A model generated the notes under the pieces. That model ran no database searches and had not been told where the DNA came from. It saw only the letters and a list, made by a program, of their open reading frames with translations. A stretch of 64,000 bases of DNA from Natronomonas salinimetallica (GTDB lineage: Archaea; Halobacteriota; Halobacteria; Halobacteriales; Haloarculaceae). The position numbers were made by a program, and so were the translations under genes. The DNA lies in contig NZ_JACDNQ010000003.1 in assembly GCF_013839515.1 (NCBI RefSeq), forward strand, positions 62,001 through 126,000, written 5' to 3'. Below, piece by piece: positions 49,191 to 57,849 of the stretch. Numbering within the stretch: the first letter of the stretch is position 1; each line of letters begins with the position of its first letter.

Positions 49191-51041
49191 GTGACAAGCC
49201 AGTTGATCCCCCTCGTGGCGGCGATCATCGCTATCGGGATTCTCGCGCAGTTGCTTGCCGATCGCTTCGAGGTCCCGAGTATCGTGTTCCTGCTGATTGC
49301 GGGGATCATACTCGGCCCGGAAGGACTCGGTGTCATCACCTCGGACACCTTCGCGTCACTTCCGGCTATCGTCGGCCTCTCGGTTGCCATCATCGTCTTC
49401 GAGGGGGCCTTTCACCTCCGGATAGAGAACATCCGGCAGGCCACGAAGGTGAGCCTTCGTCTCGTCTCGGTCGGGGCGGCCATCTCGCTTCTGGGAACGG
49501 CGTTCGTCGTTCGGTTCGCGCTCGCTACCGACTGGGACGTGGCATTTCTCATCGGCGCGTTGCTGGTCGCGACCGGCCCGACCGTCATCACGCCGATCCT
49601 CGACGTCGTTCCGGTCCGTGATCGGGTGGCGACGGCGCTGGAGACGGAGGGCATCGTCAACGACGTGACCGCGGCCATCCTCGCCGTCGTGGTCTTCAAG
49701 ATCATGCAGTTGGAGGAACCGACGGTGACAGCGTTCCTCGAGCTGTTCATCGAACGGATCGGGACGGGGGTCGGAATCGGCACCATCGTCGCCGTCATCA
49801 TCTGGCTCGTCCTCCGACATATCGACCTCTCGCCGGGTGACGCACCGCGGAACGCCCGGCTCGTCGTTCTGGCCGGCGCACTCGTTGCGTTCGGCGCTGC
49901 CGACACCGTTGCCAGCGAGGCTGGCGTCGCCGCCGTCGCGACGGCCGGCATTCTGCTCGGCAACGCCGACATCCCGTACGAGGAACAGATCGCGGATTTC
50001 AAAGGCGATATCACACTCATCGTACTCTCGTTCGTGTTTATCGCCCTGGCGGCGCTACTCGAATTCAGTGACCTGCTTGCCCTCGGTGTCGGCGGGCTGG
50101 TCGTCGCCGCATCGGTCATCTTCCTCATCCGCCCGCTGGACGTGCTCGTTTCGACCAGGGGGGGCAACTTCACCGCCGCCGAGCGGCTGTTCGTCGGTTT
50201 CGTCGGGCCGCGCGGCATCATTCCGGCCTCGGTCGCGACGCTGTTCGCGGTGGAATTACAGAACGCGGGCGAGTCGGAGGCCGCCACGCTCTTGGTCGGG
50301 ACCGTCTTTCTCGTCATCGTTTCAACCGTCGCGCTGCAGGGTGGGTTCGCCCGCCGAATCGCGGAATACCTCGACGTGATACCAATGCGTGTACTCATCA
50401 TCGGAAGCGGGCAGGTCGGCCGCGAGGTCGCTGCTCGACTCGAAGACAGGGGAGAGAACGTCGTCGTGATCGAGAACGACGAAGCAGCCATCGAACAGGC
50501 TCGAAGCGAGGGGCTCACCGTACACATCGGTGATGGGACCAACGTAGACGTTCTCCACACGGCCGGCATCGAGAACGCCAAGACCGTCATCGCGACAACG
50601 GGTGACGATGAGGTGAACCTGTTCGTCGGTCAGCAGGCCACCACGAACTTCGACGTCGAGCAGGTGGTCTGTCGTGCCAACGACCCCAGCAACCTCGAGG
50701 CGTTCAAAGACCTCGGCGTCGACACCATCTCCTCGACCTACGCAACGGCTCAGGCCATCGACGACTTCATCGAGCGTCCGTCGATGGCTCGGTGGACCGA
50801 TATGCTCGGCGAGGAGGGGGACGTCCAGGAAGTGACACTCGAAAACGAGGCGTTCACGAACCAGCCGCTCAACGAGGTCGGCCCCAAACTCCCCGGACGT
50901 TGTCTCATCGCCCTCGTCACGCACGACGGGGAAACGTTCGTGCCGGAGGCGACCTACACCCTCGAACGGGACGACCGTCTTACGCTCATCGGCGAACACC
51001 AGGCCGTCCGGTCGGCGATGTCGCTCATGCGCGGCGAGTGA
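49191..51041 (+). CDS. Na+(K+)/H+ antiporter with C-terminal TrkA domains
   Basis: GTG 49191 starts a 616-residue protein. Residues 1-400 form 12 or so membrane helices of the CPA1 family (FLLIAGIILGPEGLGVITSD, ATGPTVITPILDVVPVRDRV, FVGPRGIIPASVATLFAVEL), with ETEGIVNDVTAAI carrying the paired Asn-Asp of the ion site. From about 400 comes a TrkA-N (RCK) domain (MRVLIIGSGQVGREVAARLE, dinucleotide loop) and a TrkA-C domain at the end. Such proteins adjust pH and ion balance and respond to nucleotide or NAD(H) state. Confidence 0.9.
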   Translation: MTSQLIPLVAAIIAIGILAQLLADRFEVPSIVFLLIAGIILGPEGLGVITSDTFASLPAIVGLSVAIIVFEGAFHLRIENIRQATKVSLRLVSVGAAISLLGTAFVVRFALATDWDVAFLIGALLVATGPTVITPILDVVPVRDRVATALETEGIVNDVTAAILAVVVFKIMQLEEPTVTAFLELFIERIGTGVGIGTIVAVIIWLVLRHIDLSPGDAPRNARLVVLAGALVAFGAADTVASEAGVAAVATAGILLGNADIPYEEQIADFKGDITLIVLSFVFIALAALLEFSDLLALGVGGLVVAASVIFLIRPLDVLVSTRGGNFTAAERLFVGFVGPRGIIPASVATLFAVELQNAGESEAATLLVGTVFLVIVSTVALQGGFARRIAEYLDVIPMRVLIIGSGQVGREVAARLEDRGENVVVIENDEAAIEQARSEGLTVHIGDGTNVDVLHTAGIENAKTVIATTGDDEVNLFVGQQATTNFDVEQVVCRANDPSNLEAFKDLGVDTISSTYATAQAIDDFIERPSMARWTDMLGEEGDVQEVTLENEAFTNQPLNEVGPKLPGRCLIALVTHDGETFVPEATYTLERDDRLTLIGEHQAVRSAMSLMRGE

Positions 51042-51247
51042 CCGGGGTCCCGACGAGCGGATGGTACAGGTAGCAGACTACCCCCGGTCATCCGCCGGGT
51101 TTCTGCACCGGTACCGATTGCGGCATCTGAGTGTTGTATCTGAATCTAGAAAAGTCCAACGCCGAGCACCTGCCGCAGCCGAATCCGCACGCAGTTTGAA
51201 AGAAACGGGCAAGGGATTCAAGTCGTTTCCAGACAGATATTCCGTTG

Positions 51248-51541
51248 ATGTCGAAGACTGAGTATCGGATCGTCTCCGGCGAAGAATCGGAGATACACGA
51301 CGAGCCACACATCGAGGGGCGGCGTCTGACTGTCCGATTCGTTCACGATCGCGTCGAAGGGCGGGGGCTGGATCCGGGGACGGTCGCGGACCGGCACGAC
51401 CTCGACGTCGCCGACGTCTACCAGGCGTTGGCGTACTACCACGACCATCCGGAGGAGATGTCGAAGGTGGAACGTCGACGTCGCGAGGCGATCGAGCAGC
51501 ACGAGGATGAGTTAGTCGATCCTGAAGATGTCGAGTCGTAG
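51248..51541 (+). CDS. DUF433 protein, probable antitoxin partner
   Basis: ATG 51248 gives 97 residues. The DUF433 core is HIEGRRLTVRFVHDRVEGRG, then ADRHDLDVADVYQALAYYHD. Genes of this family are usually paired with a DUF5615 PIN-like gene, as here, with a 14-base overlap. By analogy with VapB this is the DNA-binding antitoxin. Confidence 0.8.
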   Translation: MSKTEYRIVSGEESEIHDEPHIEGRRLTVRFVHDRVEGRGLDPGTVADRHDLDVADVYQALAYYHDHPEEMSKVERRRREAIEQHEDELVDPEDVES

Positions 51542-51866
51542 CTACCGTATTCTGGCCGACGAGAACGTCGAGCGAAAGGCCGCACGCTATCTGGAGAAGC
51601 GCGGCCACGACGTGGAGATGGTCGTCGACGTCCTCGAGCCGGGCGTGACGGACGAAACGGTTGTCGAGTACGCGACCGAGACGAATCGCTTGGTACTCAC
51701 GGGCGATGACGACTTTCTGTCGAAGGGGTTCCCGACGCTGTTTCAGGAGGACGGCCAGATGTCCGCGTTCGAAGTCGCCGAAATCGTCGACGCCGTCGCG
51801 GACGCGATGTCGCAGTCGGATCTCGAACAGACTGGCGGGACGAAGCTCGTCGAAGGGTGGATCTAG
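51528..51866 (+). CDS. DUF5615 PIN-like protein, probable toxin partner
   Basis: The protein of 112 residues begins YRILADENVERKAARYLEKR and has LVLTGDDDFLSKG, the conserved acidic residues of the Mut7-C/PIN-like DUF5615 family. By family and position it is the toxin half of a toxin-antitoxin-like module with the DUF433 gene. Nuclease activity is not proven for this family. Confidence 0.8.
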   Translation: MSSRSYRILADENVERKAARYLEKRGHDVEMVVDVLEPGVTDETVVEYATETNRLVLTGDDDFLSKGFPTLFQEDGQMSAFEVAEIVDAVADAMSQSDLEQTGGTKLVEGWI

Positions 51867-51940
51867 AGGCCACCCGACTTTCTGGCGCTCTCGTGTCTGC
51901 ACGGAAGGGTGCGGTTCCTGAGACAGTAGTATGTATAAAC

Positions 51941-52494
51941 AGCTATCAAGAGTACGACACGGTCGTCGTTCGCGAGCTGTCACGGTTCGGTCGGGATCCG
52001 CTGACCGTCCTCCAGGACGTCGAGGAGATCGTCGATTCATACTGTCGGACGTAATTTCGTGAATACCTGAATCGTTCAGATAGACGAAACCGTACTGTGA
52101 CACGACGCTCAGAGATTTTCGATTCAAGTAGTTACGTCCGACAGTATCAGACACGGAGTTCGTTTCGATCACCGAGGACTTCGACACGTCCTCGGCGATG
52201 GGCAAGGCCTTCGTCCGGATCGTCGCCGTCATCAACGGGATGTACGCCGATCTTCGCCGCGAGCAGGCAGTGCGGGCTGCTGAACGTCGACGGGAGAACG
52301 GCGAACCGGTCGGCCGTCCCAAGAAACTGAACGATGAACTGCGGGCTGAGGCCTTCGACCTCCGGCGGAAAGGCGTCAGCTACCAAGCTATCGCCCGTGT
52401 CGTCGAGTCGAAGCCGAACGCGCCAGAATCGATCAGTCGTGAGACGATCCGGCGGTACTGTAATGAAGCCGATGTGACGCCGACAGAAAACTAA
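51941..52494 (+). pseudogene. Serine recombinase remnant split by a MITE
   Basis: The left part (to 52039) encodes YDTVVVRELSRFGRDPLTVL and EEIVDS, and the right part (from 52147) continues in frame EFVSITEDFDTSSAMGKAFV and ends with a helix-turn-helix (YQAIARVVESKPNAPESISR). Together they are the C-terminal two thirds of a resolvase/invertase of the serine family; the N-terminal catalytic serine region is missing. The 107-bp MITE with a TCA target duplication sits between them; removing the element and one TCA joins the frame exactly. The gene is dead. Confidence 0.8.
52040..52146 (+). mobile_element. 107-bp MITE, copy 2, inside the recombinase remnant
   Basis: Terminal repeats TACTGTCGGACGTAA (52040-52054) and TTACGTCCGACAGTA (52132-52146) are perfect inverted copies, and TCA flanks both ends. 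Length and interior match copy 1 (29977-30083, opposite direction). The identical target TCA in both sites suggests a preference. Confidence 0.9.
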
Positions 52495-52684
52495 ATCTGT
52501 TCACCCACCTCGGGGATCCGTTCGGCGACGAGACAGCCGGTCATCTCCTCGCGGTTCGGACCGAAGTGGTACGTCCCAGTTCGACGGCACTCGACGCAGC
52601 GGTACACCTCCCAGTGCTGCCGCTGTCCGGATCGCTGCCTTCCTCGATCTCAACCGGCGCACCGCACTCACAGCGGAGCGTCAT
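52491..52684 (-). pseudogene. Frameshifted zinc-ribbon protein
   Basis: The minus strand starts MTLRCECGAPVEIEEGSD and, after a one-base shift near 52620, continues QHWEVYRCVECRRTGTYHFG to a TAG at 52491. Two CxC/CxxC knuckles (CEC, CVEC) make a zinc ribbon of the haloarchaeal small type. The stop overlaps the stop of the recombinase remnant. One indel separates the two halves. Confidence 0.5.
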
Positions 52685-53193
52685 CGGCACCCCTCCGTTT
52701 CAACTACAACTTTCGCCCGAGGGCGTCGACCCCCGACTTGTTCCAAGCTCCACCCCGGTTTTTCGGCCCCGTATCGGAAACGACGAATCGGCGAAAAACG
52801 CGAAGCTCGGGGCTGTTTACCGGGTCGTTTTTCGATACTTGTAACTTCTGCATTGAGCGATACAGAGGGTTAGAAGATGGGTGTGCCAACCGTTCTATGA
52901 CACCCTGGCTGCATTCAAGAACTCGTCGACCGAAGTTACGTTCTGCAGGGCTTTGGAGCTGGTGGACACAGTTTCCAAACCCTGCCGCTTCGTACGTGAC
53001 GCTTTCTATGACAGGCTCCTCAAGGCTTGTACCCGAGGAATCAGGGACAATCTGTCACATCGAAGTACCCATAGATGTGATTAAAAACCGCTTGTATCCT
53101 CACATATGTTATCAGAACATAGGTGCTGGTCTTCTGGTGACAGACTGCCTCTGATTCCTTGGGCACGAGGTTTGTGGAGTTCCAGAATCTACT
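52685..53193. other. Gene-free interval, start of the AT-richer island
   Basis: About 500 bases without a supported gene. Base composition shifts to AT-rich here. A plus-strand frame from 52881 (MCQPFYDTLAAFKNSSTEV onward) resembles nothing I can name; it might be a transposase fragment. No repeats stand out. Confidence 0.35.
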
Positions 53194-53439
53194 TCACTCG
53201 TCTTCTGAAAGAAGCTCAAGCAATTGATGGCCTTTCTCAGTAATGCGGTATTCCGTCCGATTGCGAGTATCGCCTTCGACTAAACTGGATTCTACCATAC
53301 CTGCTTCTTCAAGTTCGTCAAGATGTTGATATATTGTTGACGTAGTAACGCCAACCTCCTTGTGCATCTTATACCCGTGGGATGGAGATTCATCAAGAAG
53401 ACGGAGAACCTGCATCTTAGTATCACCAATTAGAGACAC
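53194..53439 (-). CDS. PadR-like winged-helix regulator
   Basis: The protein of 81 residues has the PadR/ArsR pattern: MQVLRLLDESPSHGYKMHKE, TTSTIYQHLDELEEAGMVES and wing VEGDTRNRTEYRITEKG. It stands directly downstream of the restriction endonuclease gene on the same strand. Small winged-helix proteins next to restriction genes often act as controllers of the system (C proteins have a different fold), so that role is inferred. Codon and base use match the AT-richer block. Confidence 0.75.
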   Translation of the reverse strand: MSLIGDTKMQVLRLLDESPSHGYKMHKEVGVTTSTIYQHLDELEEAGMVESSLVEGDTRNRTEYRITEKGHQLLELLSEDE

Positions 53440-53501
53440 GCTATCTATACGGTTCAGGCGTATCCCCTATTTGCATTATATCGGCTAAAACCGACATATG
53501 C

Positions 53502-54596
53502 TCACTTGATGGATTCAACCATCTCTGTGAAGGCGGTCTTATTGGACTGATTGGCCCGCATATCGTTCAAGAACTTGCCAACGGCTTCGAGGAAGAAGAC
53601 TCGCTCGACGTCGTCAACAAGTTTCAGAGAGCTAATGAGTTCATCGGGAGTAATGAATATGAGTTCGATAGGTGCATCTTCCGCTTCTTGATGAGCATCA
53701 CCTTCCTCTCCCGGTTTGAATCCTGCACCAAGGACGTACAGATATTCACCAAGTTCGTTTATACGCCCCTTCTCGATAGCGTGTTGAACTGAACTCTGGG
53801 TGGCTGGTTTGTCCTTAACTTCCATCGCCTTGTGCAACTCATCATTGTAGAAGATTTCAACGTCACCTGCCGCCTTCGAGAACTCGTCAGAGACATTAGC
53901 GTGTTCGCAGTCTACTCGCCAATCGCCTTCGCCCGCGTGTTCGTAGTAGGTCTGCATAATACCTGCAACGACAGCAGGTAGACGCTCCCCGTTACCTGAC
54001 TCTCGCAAATACTCTCTGATTTTGAGAGCGATTACGTCGTATGGTGCGTCAGATGGTGACTCGAACTCGACCGTCTTCGATTCCAATTCTGAGACTGCTT
54101 GCAGGGTCTGCCGAAGAATGTCGGTTGGGTCGAGTTCTCCCTCTTCGACTTGTTCTTGCATCCGTTGTAACAATTTGTAGAGCCGTTCTTGCTTCTGACT
54201 TGAGCGGGCGCGATTGCTGGTATCAACCTCAGGATGACGAGCAGGATTGTTCACGAAGGGTTCAGGGCTTCCCCCAAGACGCTCACCGTGCCCTTTTTCC
54301 CAAGGAACCAGAGCATCGTGTGCGACAGAACGTGCATCGTATGCCCCACCAAGTGAAGAGCCTGCCTGCAAAGCCCGGTAGTGGATGTTTGGGTTAACCG
54401 CCTTCGAGAGTGCGGCATTCACCAAGATGTAACGATACGTCTTGTTGGAGTCGGTTAGAACTTCCTTGATTTTCGTCCGAACAAGGTCGTTGTCTATGTA
54501 TTTTGTTTGGTCATCAGATTGAACGTTTTTCCATTCTCGGTTCAGAATCTTCGAGGCTTCCTCAGAACTGACATTCTCTTCCGCCAAGTTAGACAC
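53502..54596 (-). CDS. Type II restriction endonuclease, SacI-like
   Basis: The protein of 364 residues resembles the SacI restriction endonuclease family: the middle has YDARSVAHDALVPWEKGHGE, then LGGSPEPFVNNPARHPEVD, a block I associate with that family, and AAGDVEIFYNDELHKAMEVK gives Asp and E-x-K of a PD-(D/E)XK centre. SacI cuts GAGCTC; the site here is not known. The methyltransferase gene at 54672 is 75 bases upstream on the same strand and likely cotranscribed, giving a complete restriction-modification system. Confidence 0.65.
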   Translation of the reverse strand: MSNLAEENVSSEEASKILNREWKNVQSDDQTKYIDNDLVRTKIKEVLTDSNKTYRYILVNAALSKAVNPNIHYRALQAGSSLGGAYDARSVAHDALVPWEKGHGERLGGSPEPFVNNPARHPEVDTSNRARSSQKQERLYKLLQRMQEQVEEGELDPTDILRQTLQAVSELESKTVEFESPSDAPYDVIALKIREYLRESGNGERLPAVVAGIMQTYYEHAGEGDWRVDCEHANVSDEFSKAAGDVEIFYNDELHKAMEVKDKPATQSSVQHAIEKGRINELGEYLYVLGAGFKPGEEGDAHQEAEDAPIELIFITPDELISSLKLVDDVERVFFLEAVGKFLNDMRANQSNKTAFTEMVESIK

Positions 54597-54671
54597 CGAG
54601 ACGTACTTCTAATATAACGCATAAATGTCATATATCGCAAAAAAGCGATATGAAGGGAAAAACCGATATGA

Positions 54672-55556
54672 TTACTCGTCTGACGCCTCGGAAAGCGTTT
54701 GTTGATTAGCGTCTTTGTCGAGACCGGGATTTACGTCACGGTTCGGAGGTTCGTAATTCAACCAGAGACTCTCCTGCCGCTTGTCTTTCGTCGTGTGCAT
54801 CGTCTTCTCCTCGGCGTCAACACGGTTCCAACCGTAATCCTCGAAGACTTCTTCATACAGGTCACACTTGTATCCCGAGACAGCAACTTTCCCCTCTGCG
54901 TTCCGAAGAACCTCGGCTAATTCCCGGTGTTCCTCATCACTCATCTCGTGACCATACGAGTTAGTGTCTCCTCTTGTTCCGTGCGGATATGGTGGGTCGC
55001 AGTAGAACAAGGCGTCTTCATCATCGTGGCGCTCAATAACCTCAATAGCCGGTTTGTTCTCGATTTGAACTCGACGGAGCCGGTCTGCAACGTCGTATAG
55101 TTGTTCGAGTCTTCCGTGCCACCGTGAAACTGCACCGGACATATCTCGACGCGAGGTTGATTTGCAGTATGCCCATCGTCCGGGCGTTGCTTCTTGGGCC
55201 AATCCAGAGCGCGTCTGACCTGCACGGACGAAGAACAACCGAGCCTGCTCCATATCGCTTAGTTCATCGTTGTCCTTCTGCTCGACTGCGTGAGCGAGTT
55301 CTTCACGGCTAAATGGAGTGAGTGCTATCTTTTCGAGAAGTTCATCTCGGTTCTCACGGAGAACCTTGAAGAACGTCACCACGTCCCCGTCTAAATCGTT
55401 GTACGTCTCTACGGGGCTTGGTTCTCGGTTGATTAGAACTGCGGCGCTTCCGCCAAATGGCTCTATGTATTGGTGAGTCTTCGGGAGCTGTGCCAGTATA
55501 AAGTCAAGATGACTGTATTTACCACCGTACCAGCGGAATGGAAGCGCCTTACCCAT
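54672..55556 (-). CDS. D12-class DNA adenine methylase, restriction-modification partner
   Basis: The 294-residue protein has the Dam/D12 motifs: LPFRWYGGKYSHLDFIL (motif X), YIEPFGGSAAVLINREP (motif I) and FYCDPPYPHGTRGDTNSYG (motif IV). It methylates adenine N6 and should protect the site of the endonuclease encoded next to it. It differs strongly from the D12 enzyme at 13280 apart from motifs. It is the first gene of the operon, followed by the endonuclease and the regulator. Confidence 0.85.
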   Translation of the reverse strand: MGKALPFRWYGGKYSHLDFILAQLPKTHQYIEPFGGSAAVLINREPSPVETYNDLDGDVVTFFKVLRENRDELLEKIALTPFSREELAHAVEQKDNDELSDMEQARLFFVRAGQTRSGLAQEATPGRWAYCKSTSRRDMSGAVSRWHGRLEQLYDVADRLRRVQIENKPAIEVIERHDDEDALFYCDPPYPHGTRGDTNSYGHEMSDEEHRELAEVLRNAEGKVAVSGYKCDLYEEVFEDYGWNRVDAEEKTMHTTKDKRQESLWLNYEPPNRDVNPGLDKDANQQTLSEASDE

Positions 55557-55614
55557 ACGTGGAGTAGATGGTTCGCTATCGCTTATAAGGATTCACTTCT
55601 CGCTGAATTAGCGA

Positions 55615-55896
55615 CTACGACAAGGGATTGAGCCTACTCGAACCGCTTTCCGGTTGTCGAACCTCAATCTCACCAGACGGAAGGGGAATCACTTCCGTAT
55701 CTTCCGTAACCTCGTACCCCTGCTGTCGTGCATATTCCCGTAGTGCCAACTCCAGAATCGCTTGACTCTCGAAGGTGCGATTAAGCGAGTAGCGACGAGA
55801 ATCCAATTCACGGCGTTCCTCACCTGATAGGTCTTGCCGAATCTCTGCGATTACGTCCGCAGGAACGTGAATGGTCACATCCTCACTACGCGCCAT
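55615..55896 (-). CDS. Small regulator-like protein, third gene of a small operon
   Basis: ATG 55896 (MARSEDVTIHVPADVIAEIR) gives 93 residues; a GTG at 55902 overlaps the previous stop and is equally likely. The beginning VTIHVPADVIAEIRQDL is like the strand and first helix of ribbon-helix-helix proteins, and a second helix pair (SQAILELALREYARQQGYEV) follows. A plasmid-type regulator or antitoxin is possible. Confidence 0.55.
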   Translation of the reverse strand: MARSEDVTIHVPADVIAEIRQDLSGEERRELDSRRYSLNRTFESQAILELALREYARQQGYEVTEDTEVIPLPSGEIEVRQPESGSSRLNPLS

Positions 55897-55898
55897 AT

Positions 55899-56192
55899 TC
55901 ACTTACTCCCGTGAATCTTCGAGCGTAGTTCCTCACGCTTCAATTCGGCTTCGGAAAGCCCCCTGTCGACGTCGTCGGGTTCGACGGCTTCCGACTCGCG
56001 CGAGTTGCCGGTTATGTTCTCGCGCAATTCCTCCTGCTTCGCTCGAATCTCCTCCTCCGAGGCAGAAGCCTCCTCGACGTCGAGGCGTTCGCGTAGGACG
56101 GATTCAATCACTTCGACAAGGGAATCACCTTCCTCGAAGTTGCCGGAGCCTCGAACCTTCTGAGCAAGGCTAATCCAATCGTCGTTACTCAT
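55899..56192 (-). CDS. Hypothetical acidic helical protein, second gene of a small operon
   Basis: The protein of 97 residues is charged and helical: WISLAQKVRGSGNFEEGDSL, then VIESVLRERLDVEEASASEE and LSEAELKREELRSKI. It overlaps the first gene of the operon by eight bases. No family recognised; a partner or antitoxin role is possible. Confidence 0.5.
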   Translation of the reverse strand: MSNDDWISLAQKVRGSGNFEEGDSLVEVIESVLRERLDVEEASASEEEIRAKQEELRENITGNSRESEAVEPDDVDRGLSEAELKREELRSKIHGSK

Positions 56193-56349
56193 CGCTGGAG
56201 CCTCCGAGATAGTCGTCTGCCATCATCGAGACGAGCGTTCCGAGGGGAACCCCGCTTGCCTCTGCGCCAAGGGCTTCATCTCCCACTTGGCGAATCTTCT
56301 GCTTAGTCGACTGCGTTACCATAATATATTTGTCACGTTCTGTCATCAT
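56185..56349 (-). CDS. Small protein, first gene of a small operon
   Basis: A frame of 54 codons (MMTERDKYIMVTQSTKQKIR onward) starts at ATG 56349 or 56346 and ends overlapping the start of the next gene by eight bases. The part YIMVTQSTKQKIRQVGDEAL, then VPLGTLVSMMADDYL resembles a short ribbon-helix-helix (strand, two helices). TTTATATC lies about 25 bases before the start, so the gene has a normal promoter. It is too short for usual gene callers. Confidence 0.55.
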   Translation of the reverse strand: MMTERDKYIMVTQSTKQKIRQVGDEALGAEASGVPLGTLVSMMADDYLGGSSDE

Positions 56350-57035
56350 ATTCACCGCGCGATTTGAGATATAAATTCATCGCGCAAATCCCGAAGTGAG
56401 GAAAGCCCCCACATTCGAGGTAGGGTTATGTCGGGTAGTTACCCGAAGTTGGGAAAGTGAATTGAACTTCTCAAAGTACGACGCCCCAACTTGGACGCAA
56501 GTAGGAATCTCAACCCCTTGCGATTAATATGTTTATTCTCCAACTATTTAAAACTTTCGGTTTTCTGACAGTTTGACTTGCTACTTCTCCAAGTGCCGGA
56601 GAAACCGTAATGACAGAAGTTCACCTTCATAGACTATTTTCTATATATGCACATACTTGTATGAAATCGCATTTATCCCCACAATATATTGAACATATTT
56701 TCAATCGCCGGTGGGAGGCTGAGGAGAGCGCATATATGACCGTTTTTAATAAAAACTACGCTCTCCGAATTGTACGTGGTGACGAGCCTTGCTTGCTGGC
56801 GCAGGAATCCCCTCCCGACTCTGCGATTGTCTCCTCTAATGGGAAATTCTCGCGGTAGATGGCTCAATACGGCAGAAATCCCAAGATTTACTTCCACCGA
56901 GAACGTTCAACTATACGCGAATCAACGGACGGCGTTGACCCGAACAAGGGGACCAATTCAACTCACACGGGCGCGGGCAAAATCGCACGACGGCGTCTAT
57001 CCCGTCAACCTCAAAGCGTTATGCGAGAAACTGAG
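56350..57035. other. AT-rich gene-free interval with operator-like repeats, ending at tRNA-Tyr
   Basis: Near 56350-56390 the minus strand has CGCGATGAAT, then TTTATATC, then CGCGCGGTGAAT, so direct repeats flank the TATA element of the small operon: a likely autoregulatory site. Further on, CCGAAGTTGGG (about 56440) and CCCCAACTTGG (about 56490) form an inverted pair. A weak frame at 56610-56858 is unlikely to be real. The interval is AT-rich and may hold island DNA with no function. Confidence 0.4.
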
Positions 57036-57109
57036 TCCGCCCTCCCCGATTTGAACGGGGGACAAGTCGATCTACAGTCGACTGCTCTACCAGTCTGAGC
57101 TAAGGGCGG
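57036..57109 (-). tRNA. tRNA-Tyr(GTA)
   Basis: On the minus strand the 74-base tRNA has acceptor CCGCCCT/AGGGCGG, D-arm TAGCTCAGACTGGTAGAGCA, anticodon arm GTCGA-CTGTAGA-TCGAC (anticodon GTA) and T-arm CCCCGTTCAAATCGGGG-like. Discriminator A. Its 3' end faces the variable island on the left, the usual place where archaeal integrases act. Confidence 0.95.
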
Positions 57110-57239
57110 TCGTACTTGAACGGAGAGGGCTGTCCGACTTAACGGTTTTGACCTTCGGCCGTCAGGCCGCGTCAGACAGGCGGCTGTCAGACGGCGCGCG
57201 AAGATTGAAATACTGTCACACACAACTGTCGGACAGTCA

Positions 57240-57800
57240 ATGAGCAAGATTACCTTCCGGGCGGACGACGAACTCATCCACCAGCTCGAGGAGTTCGACG
57301 CCTCGAAAAGTGAGGTGATGCGGGAGGCGCTCCGGAGGTACCTCGACGAGAACAGTGATACCTCCGTAAACGCGGCTAAGAGCGGATCGAGCGGTGAATC
57401 GGACGGTCGGATCGCCGGCGAGTCGCTCGATGACCTCATCGCCGACCGCGTCGACGCCCTCGTCTCGGATCGCCTGGAACGGGCGTATACGCCCCGAGAA
57501 CCCCAGGACGTGAACGTAAACATCACGCTCGATGGTGATTCCGGCGACGTGTCACACGCTTCCGGGGACGATCGTAAGACACCGACCGCCGAACGTGAAA
57601 ACGCGTCCGACGAGTCGGGGCATACGTGTAAACAGTGCGGGGAAACCCTCCCGCAGTCCGCCGTTTACTGCTCCAACTGCGGCGAGAAAGCGAGCCACCG
57701 TGTCTTCTGTGAATGCGGCGATGAGATCCGATCGGACTGGGGATTCTGCCCGAGCTGTGGCCGCCGGACGCCTGCCGCCGACGTCCTTCGGGATACGTAA
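57240..57800 (+). CDS. cdrL: CdrL-like ribbon-helix-helix protein with zinc ribbons
   Basis: The protein of 186 residues starts with a ribbon-helix-helix (MSKITFRADDELIHQLEEFD, then SKSEVMREALRRYLDE), has a long acidic linker and ends with two zinc ribbons (CKQCGETLPQ with YCSNCGEK, and FCECGDEI with FCPSCGRR). This is the form of CdrL, found next to cdrS-ftsZ2 in Haloarchaea. The promoter overlaps the palindrome CTGTCGGACAG just before the ATG. A regulatory role in division genes is by analogy. Confidence 0.75.
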   Translation: MSKITFRADDELIHQLEEFDASKSEVMREALRRYLDENSDTSVNAAKSGSSGESDGRIAGESLDDLIADRVDALVSDRLERAYTPREPQDVNVNITLDGDSGDVSHASGDDRKTPTAERENASDESGHTCKQCGETLPQSAVYCSNCGEKASHRVFCECGDEIRSDWGFCPSCGRRTPAADVLRDT

Positions 57801-57849
57801 ACGCCGAAAACAGACGCTTTGAGCCGTTAAACACGGTCGGGAGCCATGT

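Noticed and set aside
52881-53084. Possible transposase fragment (MCQPFYDTLAAFKNSSTEV onward)
   Set aside because: The peptide looks protein-like but I cannot match it to a transposase family, and no terminal repeats flank it.
56610-56858. Open frame of 82 codons in the AT-rich interval
   Set aside because: No promoter or ribosome site is convincing and the peptide has no clear fold; frames on both strands here look random.
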